Positions 8,403 through 16,938 are shown, counted from the stretch's first letter. The stretch: DNA of 64,000 nucleotides from an uncultured Bacteroides sp. (GCA_948847595.1 CAQOGY010000002.1:186001-250000), one strand, 5' to 3'. Translations and numbers: made by a program. Notes: generated by a model from the letters alone, not told the origin.

Positions 8403-10340
8403 ATGAATTACTTTAAATCAATCATGTTAACCGCATTTGCGCTGTTTGCATTGGCAGCGTGCGATACAGACGACTTGAGAGACGATGTTGACAATCTGAA
8501 AGACCGCGTAGAGTCTTTGGAAGCACAAGTCAGTCTATTGAACGATAACATGACAGCTATCAAGCGACTGCTTGAAGGTGGTCAGACTATCACAGAAGTG
8601 ACGAATACAGACGGTACATATAAACTGAAACTGAGTAACGGAGAAACCATCTCACTGACACAAGGCTCGAAGGGAGAAGTTGCTTATCCTGAGATTACTG
8701 TCAATGATGAGGGCCAATGGGTAGTGAACGGTGAAGTATTGATGCAGAATGGCATACCTGTTCAGGCTGTGGGCACTCCCGGTAAGGATGGTATAGCTCC
8801 TAAGTTCCGGATTACGGACGAGGGAAGTTTCTGGCAGGTAAGTTATGATAACGGAACCAGCTGGGAAGACGTACTCGACACAGACGGTCAAAAGGTATCC
8901 GCAGTCAGCGATGGTTCCGGAGGAAGCAGTGCAGACTCTTTCTTTGAGGAAGTATACGTAGATTCAACCGGGGAATTCTTCGTTGTCAAACTGAAAGGAC
9001 AGACGGAAGCCATCTCTATCCCTATCGTAAAAGACTTGCTTTGCGAAATCACCGAACCGGAAACCGGAATGAAGAACGGATACTGGGAAATAGGCTATGG
9101 CAAGACTGCCACTACAACTGTAAAAGTGAAAGGTGAAAACATTATCGTTACTGCTCCTGCCGGATGGGTGGCTACTGTGAGCGAAGCGGATGAAACGACC
9201 AATGTAGCTACATTGAGCATTACAGCTCCGGCAAACGCAATGAGTACACGTGCAACGGCGGATAACGGTTCCGACGTAACAGTGCAGGTTAATAAGGGTG
9301 CCAGTTGGGCGGTTGCCAAGATTCAGGTGAAGGCTGTAGAGGTAGTTGACAGCTACTATGCTTTATATAATAGCGGAGCCACATTTACGGTAAATGGAAT
9401 TGAAGTAAATAATACTAAATTCGAGAATGCAACATACATTGATACTGATCAGACAATCACTACTCCAGGCATCTATTTTATCAAAGGAGGAGTTACAGTC
9501 AACTATAACAGCACCACAAATGCCGCTAATTTGCTTTTCATCGGAGATGATTCACAAAACATCAGTACAGTGGCAATTACAGGAAATTATATCAGACTCA
9601 GACAAAATACCGAAACTGGACATTTCTTGTGTAAAAACATTGTATTTAAAGCAGCCGAAGGATTCACTAATTATCTGTTTACTGTTTATGCAGACGAGTC
9701 ATTTGCTAATGTAGCTTTTGATCAATGTCAGATTGCACTCAATGGCAAACCTGTAAGTGCCATTACTAACGACAAAAGGAGTATTGCCAATTTCAGCATG
9801 GAAAATAGTACAATCAAGATAACAGCTGTTACACAACAGTTTATTATCAATACCAGCAGTAATAAGAATCAGGATTATGGCAATGTCATCTTTAGAAACA
9901 ACACATTCTATTGTCCGTCAGGTAAAGTAAATCAATTGGTTTTATTCAATGGTTCAGCTTCAGGTATAGCCAATCTGACCATAGAAAACAATACATTTAT
10001 AAACTTAGAAACAAATACCGGTGGCTACGTAAACATAGGCAATCTGGCGAAAACCTCTATTAAAAATAATATCTTCTGGACAAATACAGACGGAACAGGT
10101 AATGTAGTCATCATTCGTCCTCAGATAACATCCCCAACAGGAGATATTTGCGCAGATAACCTCCTTTACAAAACTATGACCTATAACTGGCAAATGTTCT
10201 ATGGAGGCAAACTACCGTTTGAAGGAGCAGAAGAACTGAAAGCATTAACATCCAATCCGTTCGACGGCGGCACCTTCGACCTCGCCAACGGTATCTTCGT
10301 TCCGAATGCAGAATATGCCGAATACGGTGCAACCAACTAA
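8403..10340 (+). CDS. Lipoprotein with DUF4988 coiled-coil stalk and DUF5123-type beta-helix
   Basis: A 645-residue lipoprotein (Cys20, then DTDDLRDD, a surface-export-like acidic stretch). Residues about 21-65 form heptads (DLRDDVDNLKDRVESLEAQV), typical of DUF4988. A beta-rich middle with GTPGKDGIAPKFRI follows. From about residue 320 there are short repeated rungs with many Asn and Ile (NLTIENNTFINL, TSIKNNIFW), typical of a right-handed beta-helix and resembling DUF4957/DUF5123. It shares its stalk with the next gene. No lyase residues can be assigned. It is probably a surface glycan-binding protein, from memory BT_3329. The beta-helix part is clearly more AT-rich than the ends. Confidence 0.75.
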   Translation: MNYFKSIMLTAFALFALAACDTDDLRDDVDNLKDRVESLEAQVSLLNDNMTAIKRLLEGGQTITEVTNTDGTYKLKLSNGETISLTQGSKGEVAYPEITVNDEGQWVVNGEVLMQNGIPVQAVGTPGKDGIAPKFRITDEGSFWQVSYDNGTSWEDVLDTDGQKVSAVSDGSGGSSADSFFEEVYVDSTGEFFVVKLKGQTEAISIPIVKDLLCEITEPETGMKNGYWEIGYGKTATTTVKVKGENIIVTAPAGWVATVSEADETTNVATLSITAPANAMSTRATADNGSDVTVQVNKGASWAVAKIQVKAVEVVDSYYALYNSGATFTVNGIEVNNTKFENATYIDTDQTITTPGIYFIKGGVTVNYNSTTNAANLLFIGDDSQNISTVAITGNYIRLRQNTETGHFLCKNIVFKAAEGFTNYLFTVYADESFANVAFDQCQIALNGKPVSAITNDKRSIANFSMENSTIKITAVTQQFIINTSSNKNQDYGNVIFRNNTFYCPSGKVNQLVLFNGSASGIANLTIENNTFINLETNTGGYVNIGNLAKTSIKNNIFWTNTDGTGNVVIIRPQITSPTGDICADNLLYKTMTYNWQMFYGGKLPFEGAEELKALTSNPFDGGTFDLANGIFVPNAEYAEYGATN

Positions 10341-10353
10341 TACCGACTAACGT

Positions 10354-12960
10354 ATGAAAAAAGTAATATCAATCATATGTATCACCCTCCTCGTCGCACT
10401 TTACTCGTGCGACGAACGGGATGATCTGCGCTCCGACATTGACAACCTGAAAGAACGGGTAGCCAATCTGGAAGCGAGCATAGAACAGATGAACTCGGAC
10501 ATCAGCAACTATCAGCAGATGGTTGAAGGAAAGATTCTGGTGGTGGGATATAGCAAGGATGAACAGGACAACTATACCATCGAACTGAGTAACGGCGAAA
10601 CTGTAACCATATACAGCGGCAAAGTAGACATGAACGATATGCCCTTGTTCAGCGTCAACGCGTCAGGTCACTGGGCATATACCATCAACGACATGACCAC
10701 CGAACTGCTCGTTAACGACAAACCGGTAAGCGCCATCCCCGAAGCGGGAACAGCAGGCGTCACCCCGAAACTAAAAGTAGATGCAAACGGTTTCTGGCTG
10801 GTCTCTATTGACAACGGAAGCACCTGGAACAAACTAGGCAACAACCAGATTGCCGACGGAACGCAAGCCGTTGCCAACGCAAGTTCCCTGTTCAGCAACG
10901 TGACCATCGACGAAGCGACCGGGCAGATCACCTTTACCATCCGTGCCGACAACAGCCAAGTAAAAGTCCCCATCTACGGAAAAGACTTCTACCTGACAAT
11001 CAAGTATGAAGGCACAGCCACTTTCGGTCTGGGACAAAAGCAGGAGTTCGTGGTAGAACAAGCCAACGTGGAAACAGCCACCATCGAAAACCAGACATGG
11101 GGCGTGAAACTGACGGAAAACAAACTGATCGTCACCGCCCCCAAAACAAACGTGCAAGGGAAAGAATACGAAGAACAGATTTACATCAAGATATTCTCGA
11201 AAGAAGGTTACTGCCGGGTAGTGAAACTTCCGGTAAAACTGCTGACCACGAAGATAGATGCCAACTCGGCAATAGCCTGGCAACACTTCAAGACAGGAGA
11301 AAACAATGTGCTGCCCGACTATTCGTATGCCGGATATAATCATGGAGAAAGTGCGCCGCAAGGCGCATTTTCTTTAGGATACCAAGTGATCAACGTAAAA
11401 GAGCGCATGACCGCCAAGAACATGACCGCCCGTGAAGCGCTGATCAGCATCCTGCAAGAGAAAGGTATGACAAAAGTAAACGGAACCAACAAGCTGAACG
11501 CCAACGCGAAGATTGTAATCTATTTCCCCGCAGGCGACTACGTTCTTCACAACGATGACGACAACACCCGCGACGAAAGCAAGCAGAAGGACGCCGTTGA
11601 CTCGAAAAACAACAATGTCAGCAGTGGCATTGAAATCTATGGCGGTAACTTTGTGATCAAAGGCGACGGTCCCGACAAGACCCGTCTGATCATGGAAACG
11701 CCTAATCTGCCGACAAGTATCAGCAATCTCAGTTCATCACCTATACTGTTGGCAATCAAGCACACCAACGGTCCGAACAATGCCGGTAACTCCCCCAAGC
11801 TCGCTTCCGTAACCGAGAATGCCAAGCGCGGAGACTTTACCGTGAAAGTCAGCGGAACCACCGGAATCTCCTCCGGACAGTGGGTACAGTTGCGCTTGCG
11901 CAGCGGAGACAGGGAACTGGTAAAGAAGGAAATCGGTCCGATTGCCCTCAACGAGAACTGGGCGATAGCAAAAGCCCCTATCTCCATCAACCAAAGCTCC
12001 GACGACCTGTACGGAGTAAAAATCACCGAATTTCATCAGGTAAAATCCGCTGCAAACGGCAAGATCACTTTCTACGAACCGATCATGCACGACATCGACA
12101 TCAAGTATAACGATACGGAAGGATGGGAAATCCGCACGTACAAATATCTGGAGAATGTCGGTATAGAAGACCTGAGCTTCGTAGGAAACGCATTGGACGG
12201 CTACGCCCATCACGGAGAAGGACACGCCGAACAGGCTAAAGTAGGCTGGCAATACGACGGAGCCTACAAACCGCTGCTGCTGCAACGTGTAGTCAATTCA
12301 TGGGTACGCAACGTCCACTTCGAGAGTGTCAGCGAAGCGCTTACTTTTGCCGAATCTGCCAACAGCTCGGCATATGATATCCGTATCAGTGGAAAACGCG
12401 GACATTCAGCCGTACGTTCGCAAGGTTCTTCACGCGTCTTTATCGGCAAAGTCCGCGATGAAAGCGCAGGAAATGACGTATACGGAAAGAGTTGTCAAGG
12501 GCAGTTCCACGGCTGCGGCGTATCGAAGCCAAGTGTAGGAACCGTATTATGGAACGTAACCTGGGGCAATGACGCCTGTTTCGAATCCCACGCCACACAA
12601 CCCCGTGCCACGCTGATAGACAATTGCAGCGGCGGACTTGTATACTACCGCGCAGGAGGCGATGAAAATGAAGTCCCCAATCACTTAGGCGACCTCACCC
12701 TATGGAATCTGAATGTGACCGGAACGGATTCTCACGCTTCTAACTTCGCATGGTGGAGCGACAGCGATACATGGTGGAAGATTTTCCCGCCTATCGTAGT
12801 CGGTACACATGGTATGAATGTGAAATTTCCCAGTAAAGAGCAGCAACAAGTCACATACGAAGAAAGTACCGGTATGAAGGTATCCCCCGAATCTTTGTAC
12901 GAGGCACAATTGCGGGAACGTCTGGGCTATGTACCCGGATGGCTCAACGCCCTTAAGTAA
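10354..12960 (+). CDS. Surface chondroitin/hyaluronan lyase, family PL29 (DUF4988 stalk plus DUF4955 beta-helix)
   Basis: An 868-residue lipoprotein (Cys19, followed by DERDDLRSD). The N-terminal heptads (DIDNLKERVANLEASIEQM) and the segment GTAGVTPKLKVDANGFWL are paralogous to the preceding protein, with different C-terminal parts. From about residue 300 the sequence has beta-helix lyase character: YGGNFVIKGDGPDKTRLIME, IEDLSFVGNALDG, VRNVHFESVSEALTF. The end resembles DUF4955. From memory this is BT_3328, the founding member of polysaccharide lyase family 29, an endo-acting surface enzyme for chondroitin sulfate and hyaluronan. I cannot name its catalytic residues. It is the last gene of the operon and is followed by a strong hairpin. 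Confidence 0.82.
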   Translation: MKKVISIICITLLVALYSCDERDDLRSDIDNLKERVANLEASIEQMNSDISNYQQMVEGKILVVGYSKDEQDNYTIELSNGETVTIYSGKVDMNDMPLFSVNASGHWAYTINDMTTELLVNDKPVSAIPEAGTAGVTPKLKVDANGFWLVSIDNGSTWNKLGNNQIADGTQAVANASSLFSNVTIDEATGQITFTIRADNSQVKVPIYGKDFYLTIKYEGTATFGLGQKQEFVVEQANVETATIENQTWGVKLTENKLIVTAPKTNVQGKEYEEQIYIKIFSKEGYCRVVKLPVKLLTTKIDANSAIAWQHFKTGENNVLPDYSYAGYNHGESAPQGAFSLGYQVINVKERMTAKNMTAREALISILQEKGMTKVNGTNKLNANAKIVIYFPAGDYVLHNDDDNTRDESKQKDAVDSKNNNVSSGIEIYGGNFVIKGDGPDKTRLIMETPNLPTSISNLSSSPILLAIKHTNGPNNAGNSPKLASVTENAKRGDFTVKVSGTTGISSGQWVQLRLRSGDRELVKKEIGPIALNENWAIAKAPISINQSSDDLYGVKITEFHQVKSAANGKITFYEPIMHDIDIKYNDTEGWEIRTYKYLENVGIEDLSFVGNALDGYAHHGEGHAEQAKVGWQYDGAYKPLLLQRVVNSWVRNVHFESVSEALTFAESANSSAYDIRISGKRGHSAVRSQGSSRVFIGKVRDESAGNDVYGKSCQGQFHGCGVSKPSVGTVLWNVTWGNDACFESHATQPRATLIDNCSGGLVYYRAGGDENEVPNHLGDLTLWNLNVTGTDSHASNFAWWSDSDTWWKIFPPIVVGTHGMNVKFPSKEQQQVTYEESTGMKVSPESLYEAQLRERLGYVPGWLNALK

Positions 12961-13039
12961 CAACCAATCACCCGCACGATTTTTCTAACCTTCAGTTAAA
13001 AACGTATATGAAAATCAGACTTTAATCAATTTAACACCC

Positions 13040-13075
13040 AAAAGAGAGGGGCCGTGAGGTTCCTCTCTTTTACTT
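13040..13075 (+). terminator. Rho-independent terminator of the SusC-PL29 operon
   Basis: AAAAGAGAGG (13040-13049) pairs with CCTCTCTTTT (13062-13071) across a 12-base loop and is followed by TACTTTT. It lies 80 bases after the PL29 stop codon and just before the promoter of the next gene. Confidence 0.8.
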
Positions 13076-13080
13076 TTCCG

Positions 13081-13088
13081 TATCTTTG
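13081..13088 (+). promoter_or_regulatory. -7 element of the dihydrouridine synthase gene
   Basis: TATCTTTG matches TAnnTTTG. Transcription would begin near 13095, which rules out the in-frame ATG at 13054 and supports the start at 13105. Confidence 0.65.
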
Positions 13089-13104
13089 CAGCAAATTAAA
13101 AGAT

Positions 13105-14049
13105 ATGCAAGATACACTACCCATCCATTTTGCTCCGCTGCAAGGTTACACCGAAGCAATTTACCGCAATGCACATGACGCCTTCTTCGTCGGTGTAGAC
13201 ACCTATTATACTCCGTTTGTACGATTGGAAAAAGGGAACTTTCGCCGCAGAGATGTCCGGGGAATCGAACCCGAGAACAATGGGGTAACCCACCTGATTC
13301 CTCAGTTGATAGCCTCGTCGGCAGAGAAAGCAGAAGTGATTTTATCCCTTTTCATCGAAAAAGGATATCAGGAAGTGGATATAAACCTAGGCTGTCCGTT
13401 CCCGCTTCTGGCGAAACGTCATAACGGCTCCGGCATCCTTCCTTATCCCGAAGAGGTGAAAGCATTGCTCAGCATTGTCACCCGATATCCGCAGATCAGC
13501 TTCTCCGTCAAAATGAGACTGGGATGGGAACAGCCGGATGAATGCCTGGCACTCGCCCCCATACTGAATGACCTGCCTCTGCGCCAGATCACCATGCACC
13601 CCCGTCTGGGCAAACAAGGTTACAAAGGAGAAGTTGACTTGCAAGGATTCTCAGCTTTCCGGGAGGTCTGCCGACTTCCGCTTGTCTACAATGGAGACAT
13701 TCATAATTTAGAAGATATTCAACGCATCAACGCACTATTCCCCTCCCTGGCGGGAATCATGATAGGACGCGGACTACTGGCAAATCCGGCCTTAGCACTG
13801 GAATACAAAGAAAACCGTACGCTTGCGCCCGATGAAATGAGGGATAGACTGAAATCCATGCACAAAAGCGTGTACAACAATTACGACGTGCTATTGGAAG
13901 GAGGAGAGGGACAGCTACTGACTAAAATGAAGACTTTTTGGGAATACCTGGCACCCCAAACCGACAGAAAAGTACTGAAAGCGATTCATAAAAGTACGAA
14001 TATCAGCAAATATTATCAGGCTGTCGGTGCCTTTTTTAATCAACGGTAG
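13105..14049 (+). CDS. tRNA-dihydrouridine synthase (Dus family)
   Basis: A flavin enzyme that reduces uridines in the tRNA D-loop using NADPH. With the ATG at 13105 the protein has 314 residues and begins MQDTLPIHFAPLQGYTEAIY. An upstream ATG at 13054 would put the start inside the preceding terminator. Family motifs are present: DINLGCPFPLLAKRHNGSGIL with the catalytic cysteine in GCP, SVKMRLGW, ITMHPRLGKQGYKG, VYNGDIHNLEDI and GIMIGRGLLANPAL. The C-terminal helical part is short. It has its own promoter. Which uridines it modifies cannot be told from the sequence. Confidence 0.9.
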   Translation: MQDTLPIHFAPLQGYTEAIYRNAHDAFFVGVDTYYTPFVRLEKGNFRRRDVRGIEPENNGVTHLIPQLIASSAEKAEVILSLFIEKGYQEVDINLGCPFPLLAKRHNGSGILPYPEEVKALLSIVTRYPQISFSVKMRLGWEQPDECLALAPILNDLPLRQITMHPRLGKQGYKGEVDLQGFSAFREVCRLPLVYNGDIHNLEDIQRINALFPSLAGIMIGRGLLANPALALEYKENRTLAPDEMRDRLKSMHKSVYNNYDVLLEGGEGQLLTKMKTFWEYLAPQTDRKVLKAIHKSTNISKYYQAVGAFFNQR

Positions 14050-14138
14050 GCTGCCCAATTTTGAAATAATGATTTGCTAACCGTTCTCATTACTGGAAAG
14101 TATTCTGAATAAAATATCTATTCTTCAATATTTCACTG

Positions 14139-14146
14139 TACCTTTG
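14139..14146 (+). promoter_or_regulatory. -7 element of the KilA-N gene
   Basis: TACCTTTG fits TAnnTTTG, 27 bases before the ATG at 14173. The ATG at 14152 would lie at or before the transcription start, so 14173 is preferred. Confidence 0.6.
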
Positions 14147-14172
14147 AAAACTTGAAACCAAATGATACAAAT

Positions 14173-14973
14173 ATGGCGAAGATTAAAGTGCAGAATACGG
14201 AGATTACGGTCGTTGCATATAACGACAACGATTATATTTCACTGACTGATATGGCTCGCAGTCAGATGCAAGAGCATATCATTTTTCGATGGCTTAGTTT
14301 GAAAAGCACCCTTGAGTATATCGGGGAATGGGAAATGTTGTACAATCCAAGTTTTAATTGTACCGAATTCGGTACAATTAAAAATATGGCAGGAAGTAAC
14401 AACTTCGTGCTATCCGTAAAAACATGGATTGAACGGACAGGAGCTATTGGAATCATCTCAAAGGCGGGGCGATATGGAGGAACGTATGCCCACCGTGATA
14501 TTGCCTACCACTTCGGTATGTGGATCAGTCCCCGCTTCCAACTGTTGCTTGTTAAAGAATACCAACGTCTAAAAGAGCAGGAACAGGCTCAAATAGGATG
14601 GACTGCCAAACGCGAACTCTCAAAGATTAACTACCGTATACATACTGATGCCATCAAGCAGAACCTTATTCCGACAGAAATCACTCCTGCACAAGCAAGC
14701 ATCATTTATGCAGAAGAGGCCGATGTACTCAACGTTGCCATGTTTGGCATAACTGCAAAAATATGGCATGAACAGAACCCCGAACTGAAAGGCAACATTC
14801 GTGACTATGCCTCTATCAATGAACTGATTTGTCTTTCTAACATGGAGAACTTGAATGCCGTGTTTATTGACCAAGGTATTCCACAAGGTGAGCGGCTCAT
14901 CAAGTTAAACCAAATAGCCATTCAGCAAATGCGTATATTGGAGGATGATGGGAAGAGAAAATTGTTAAAGTAG
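14173..14973 (+). CDS. KilA-N domain protein (phage-type DNA-binding domain)
   Basis: A 266-residue protein starting MAKIKVQNTEITVVAYNDND. Residues about 1-115 form a KilA-N domain: YISLTDMARSQ, FRWLSLKSTLEYIGEW, NPSFNCTEFGTIKNMAG, FVLSVKTWIERTGAIGI, and the closing GGTYAHRDIAYHFGMWISPRFQLLLVKEYQ. Such domains bind DNA and are common in phages and as isolated chromosomal genes in Bacteroides. The C-terminal half (from about 150) is helical and of unknown function. There is no phage neighbourhood here: the gene stands between a tRNA modification gene and a porin. Its coding sequence contains a perfect 32-bp palindrome at 14352-14383. The function is not known. Confidence 0.8.
   Translation: MAKIKVQNTEITVVAYNDNDYISLTDMARSQMQEHIIFRWLSLKSTLEYIGEWEMLYNPSFNCTEFGTIKNMAGSNNFVLSVKTWIERTGAIGIISKAGRYGGTYAHRDIAYHFGMWISPRFQLLLVKEYQRLKEQEQAQIGWTAKRELSKINYRIHTDAIKQNLIPTEITPAQASIIYAEEADVLNVAMFGITAKIWHEQNPELKGNIRDYASINELICLSNMENLNAVFIDQGIPQGERLIKLNQIAIQQMRILEDDGKRKLLK
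14352..14383. repeat. Perfect 32-bp palindrome inside the KilA-N coding sequence
   Basis: The arm TTTTAATTGTACCGAA (14352-14367) is followed at once by its exact reverse complement (14368-14383), with no loop. The symmetry breaks at 14351 (G) and 14384 (A). It encodes about residues 60-70 (FNCTEFGTIK), in a conserved part of the KilA-N domain, without changing the domain length as I recall the family. Confidence 0.97.
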
Positions 14974-15044
14974 GATTGACTTTCAGTCCAAATCATTTAG
15001 TGCCATTCCTCTCTTTTTTATTCGTTTATTCCATAGATTTTCCG

Positions 15045-15052
15045 TAATTTTG
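15045..15052 (+). promoter_or_regulatory. -7 element of the porin gene
   Basis: TAATTTTG fits TAnnTTTG, 32 bases before the ATG at 15077. This argues against the upstream in-frame ATG at 15050, which overlaps the element. Confidence 0.6.
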
Positions 15053-15076
15053 CGCCCGTTTATTAACAAGCACATT

Positions 15077-16339
15077 ATGAAAAAATACATTCTATTATCT
15101 CTCTGCTTGATGACACTATCAAGTAGTTTCGCACAATTAAAGGATTTTAAATTCAAATTCTACGGACAGATTCGCACGGACTTCTACTATAACAGCCGTG
15201 CCAACGAGGAAACTGTAGACGGATTGTTTTACATGTATCCCAAAGATGAAGTGCTCGACAGCAATGGTGAAGACCTGAACGATACATCGAACAGTAACTT
15301 CTATACATTATATTCCCGTTTGGGACTGGATGTGGCAGGCCCGAAGTTGGGAACAGCCAAGACATCCGCCAAAGTGGAAGTGGACTTCCGCGGGTCGGGA
15401 ACTTCTTACTCCACCATTCGTCTGCGCCATGCATACTTTAATCTGGACTGGGGAAAGTCGGCTGTGCTGGTAGGTCAGACATGGCATCCGTTGTTCGGTG
15501 ATGTTTCTCCTCAGATTCTTAATCTTTCCGTAGGAGCACCGTTCCAGCCGTTCAGCCGTGCACCGCAGATTCGTTATCGCTTCAACAACAAACACCTTCA
15601 GTTGACCGGAGCATTGGTATGGCAGTCTCAGTATCTGTCACAAGGACCTGCCGGTAAAAGTCAGGAATACATAAAGAAGAGCAATATCCCTGAGATTTAT
15701 GTCGGAGCAGATTACAAAAACGGAGGATTTCTGGCGGGTGCCGGCATTGAAATGATTTCATTAAAGCCACGTACTCAATCTTCATGGGAAGAAACGACGC
15801 TTGATCCGACCACCAATAGTACTATATCAATCCCACATACGTACAAAGTAGACGAACGTATCACTACCCTCTCTTATGAGGCCCATGTAAAATATACCAA
15901 TAAAAATTGGTTCATCGGCGCCAAAAGCGTATTAGGTTCCAACCTGACACAAGCATCCGGTTTGGGAGGATTTGGAATTAAGCACATAGACAACAAGACA
16001 AAAGAACAGGAGTACACTCCGATACGCTTCTCCAGTTCCTGGCTGAATGTAGTCTACGGACAAAAATGGAAACCGGGAATCTTTGTAGGATACGCCAAAA
16101 ACTTAGGAACAAGCGACGAATTAGTCTCTGAAAAACTCTATGGAACAGGAACCAACCTCGATAAACTGGTAACTGCCGGAGCTGAACTTACCTACAACGT
16201 TCCTCACTGGAAGTTCGGAGTTGAGTATACATTGAGTTCGGCATGGTACGGCAAGCTGGATAAATCGGATGGTAAAATCATAGACACCCACTCCGTCAGC
16301 AACAACCGTATTGTAGCAGTCGCTATGTTCATGTTCTAA
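15077..16339 (+). CDS. Outer-membrane beta-barrel porin, DcaP-like
   Basis: With the ATG at 15077 the protein has 420 residues and a signal peptide ending LSSSFAQ. The mature part begins LKDFKFKFYGQIRTDFYYNSR and alternates polar and aromatic residues throughout, as in 16- to 18-strand barrels (for example STIRLRHAYFNLDWGKSAVLVGQ). It ends AVAMFMF with an aromatic residue, the barrel insertion signal. It resembles DcaP-type porins that admit small solutes. Its solute is unknown. It has its own promoter and no obvious operon partner. Confidence 0.75.
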   Translation: MKKYILLSLCLMTLSSSFAQLKDFKFKFYGQIRTDFYYNSRANEETVDGLFYMYPKDEVLDSNGEDLNDTSNSNFYTLYSRLGLDVAGPKLGTAKTSAKVEVDFRGSGTSYSTIRLRHAYFNLDWGKSAVLVGQTWHPLFGDVSPQILNLSVGAPFQPFSRAPQIRYRFNNKHLQLTGALVWQSQYLSQGPAGKSQEYIKKSNIPEIYVGADYKNGGFLAGAGIEMISLKPRTQSSWEETTLDPTTNSTISIPHTYKVDERITTLSYEAHVKYTNKNWFIGAKSVLGSNLTQASGLGGFGIKHIDNKTKEQEYTPIRFSSSWLNVVYGQKWKPGIFVGYAKNLGTSDELVSEKLYGTGTNLDKLVTAGAELTYNVPHWKFGVEYTLSSAWYGKLDKSDGKIIDTHSVSNNRIVAVAMFMF

Positions 16340-16484
16340 TTTGCAGAAGATCATTCAACAGAATTTAAGTTCCTACATCATTTTAAGGCCGACTAAAAAG
16401 TCGGTGGTATCTTAAATCTCCTCCTTCGGGAAGGGAATTAATGATACTATTGACTTATTAGTCAGTCTCAATTTGTTTCAAAAA

Positions 16485-16590
16485 GTTTCAGACGCTTGAA
16501 ACTTTTAGTTTCAAAGGTTGAAACCATTGGTTTCATTACTTGAAACTAAAGGTTTCAAAGGTTGAAACCAAAAGTTTCGCCCCATGAAAC
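16485..16590. repeat. 11/22-bp-pitch palindromic array (GTTTCA/TGAAAC)
   Basis: TGAAAC starts at 16497, 16519, 16541, 16563 and 16585, always exactly 22 bp apart. GTTTCA (GTTTCG in the last) starts at 16485, 16508, 16530, 16552 and 16574, midway between them, so half-sites alternate every 11 bp except the first (12). The 5-base spacers vary. An extra GTTTCA is at 16475. The architecture matches the arrays at 439, 16693, 29157 and 48813, but the half-site sequence is different. Confidence 0.9.
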
Positions 16591-16692
16591 AATCAGGAGA
16601 AATACTCGATTCGGATGATTTGACCGCCCGATCCGATTAACTCAACCGTATCAGTTATTTCAATTGCCCTGTTCTTTTAGGAAGCATTAAAT

Positions 16693-16802
16693 CATTTATT
16701 AGTCAATAATGGATGATCTCTCAGTCATTAATAGCTGATTTCTCAATTATTAATGGCTGAGAGATCAAACGTTAACAGTTGAGAAATCAGCTATTAACAT
16801 CC
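16693..16802. repeat. 22-bp-pitch array with GATYTCTCA/TGAGARATC half-sites
   Basis: Four clear 22-bp units start at 16715, 16737, 16759 and 16781, and a decayed one at 16693. Units 1 and 2 begin GATCTCTCA and GATTTCTCA. Units 3 and 4 begin GAGAGATC and GAGAAATC, the inverted form. The right half of each carries TTAAT or TTAAC. As a result 16728-16746 is a perfect 19-bp inverted repeat of 16779-16797. Confidence 0.85.
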
Positions 16803-16839
16803 TGTAAGTCAAAAGATAACATTGTATAAATGAGACAGA

Positions 16840-16938
16840 TCAGGATGAGACAGAGTGAGAGCAACCGTTTGCTCTCATACCTGCCACCACAGTTGCTACC
16901 ACACCGAAAACCACGATGAATAAAAGGATACAGACCAT
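16840..16938 (-). CDS. Possible 32-residue membrane peptide (weak)
   Basis: A minus-strand frame starts at an ATG at 16938 and stops at 16840. It encodes one continuous hydrophobic stretch (VCILLFIVVFGVVATVVAG) followed by a short polar end. That is what a single-pass membrane peptide looks like, but chance is not excluded at this length, and no promoter or ribosome site was recognised. The frame is bracketed by near-identical inverted sequences, CCGTTTGCTCTCA (16865-16877) and TGAGAGCAAAACGG (16950-16963). The first of these lies inside the frame. Confidence 0.2.
   Translation of the reverse strand: MVCILLFIVVFGVVATVVAGMRANGCSHSVSS
16856..16877. repeat. 22-nt hairpin with 9-bp arms
   Basis: TGAGAGCAA (16856-16864) and TTGCTCTCA (16869-16877) form a perfect stem around CCGT. 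The right arm recurs inverted at 16950-16963. The role is unknown. It may belong to the same palindrome-rich tract as the two arrays just upstream. Confidence 0.6.

Noticed and set aside
14173..14973. Prophage or integrated element around the KilA-N gene
   Set aside because: The flanking genes are chromosomal (tRNA-dihydrouridine synthase and a porin), and no integrase, capsid genes or attachment repeats are seen.
16485..16802. CRISPR-like arrays
   Set aside because: The repeats are short inverted half-sites with 5- to 6-base linkers and no spacers of 30 bases or more, and no cas genes are present.
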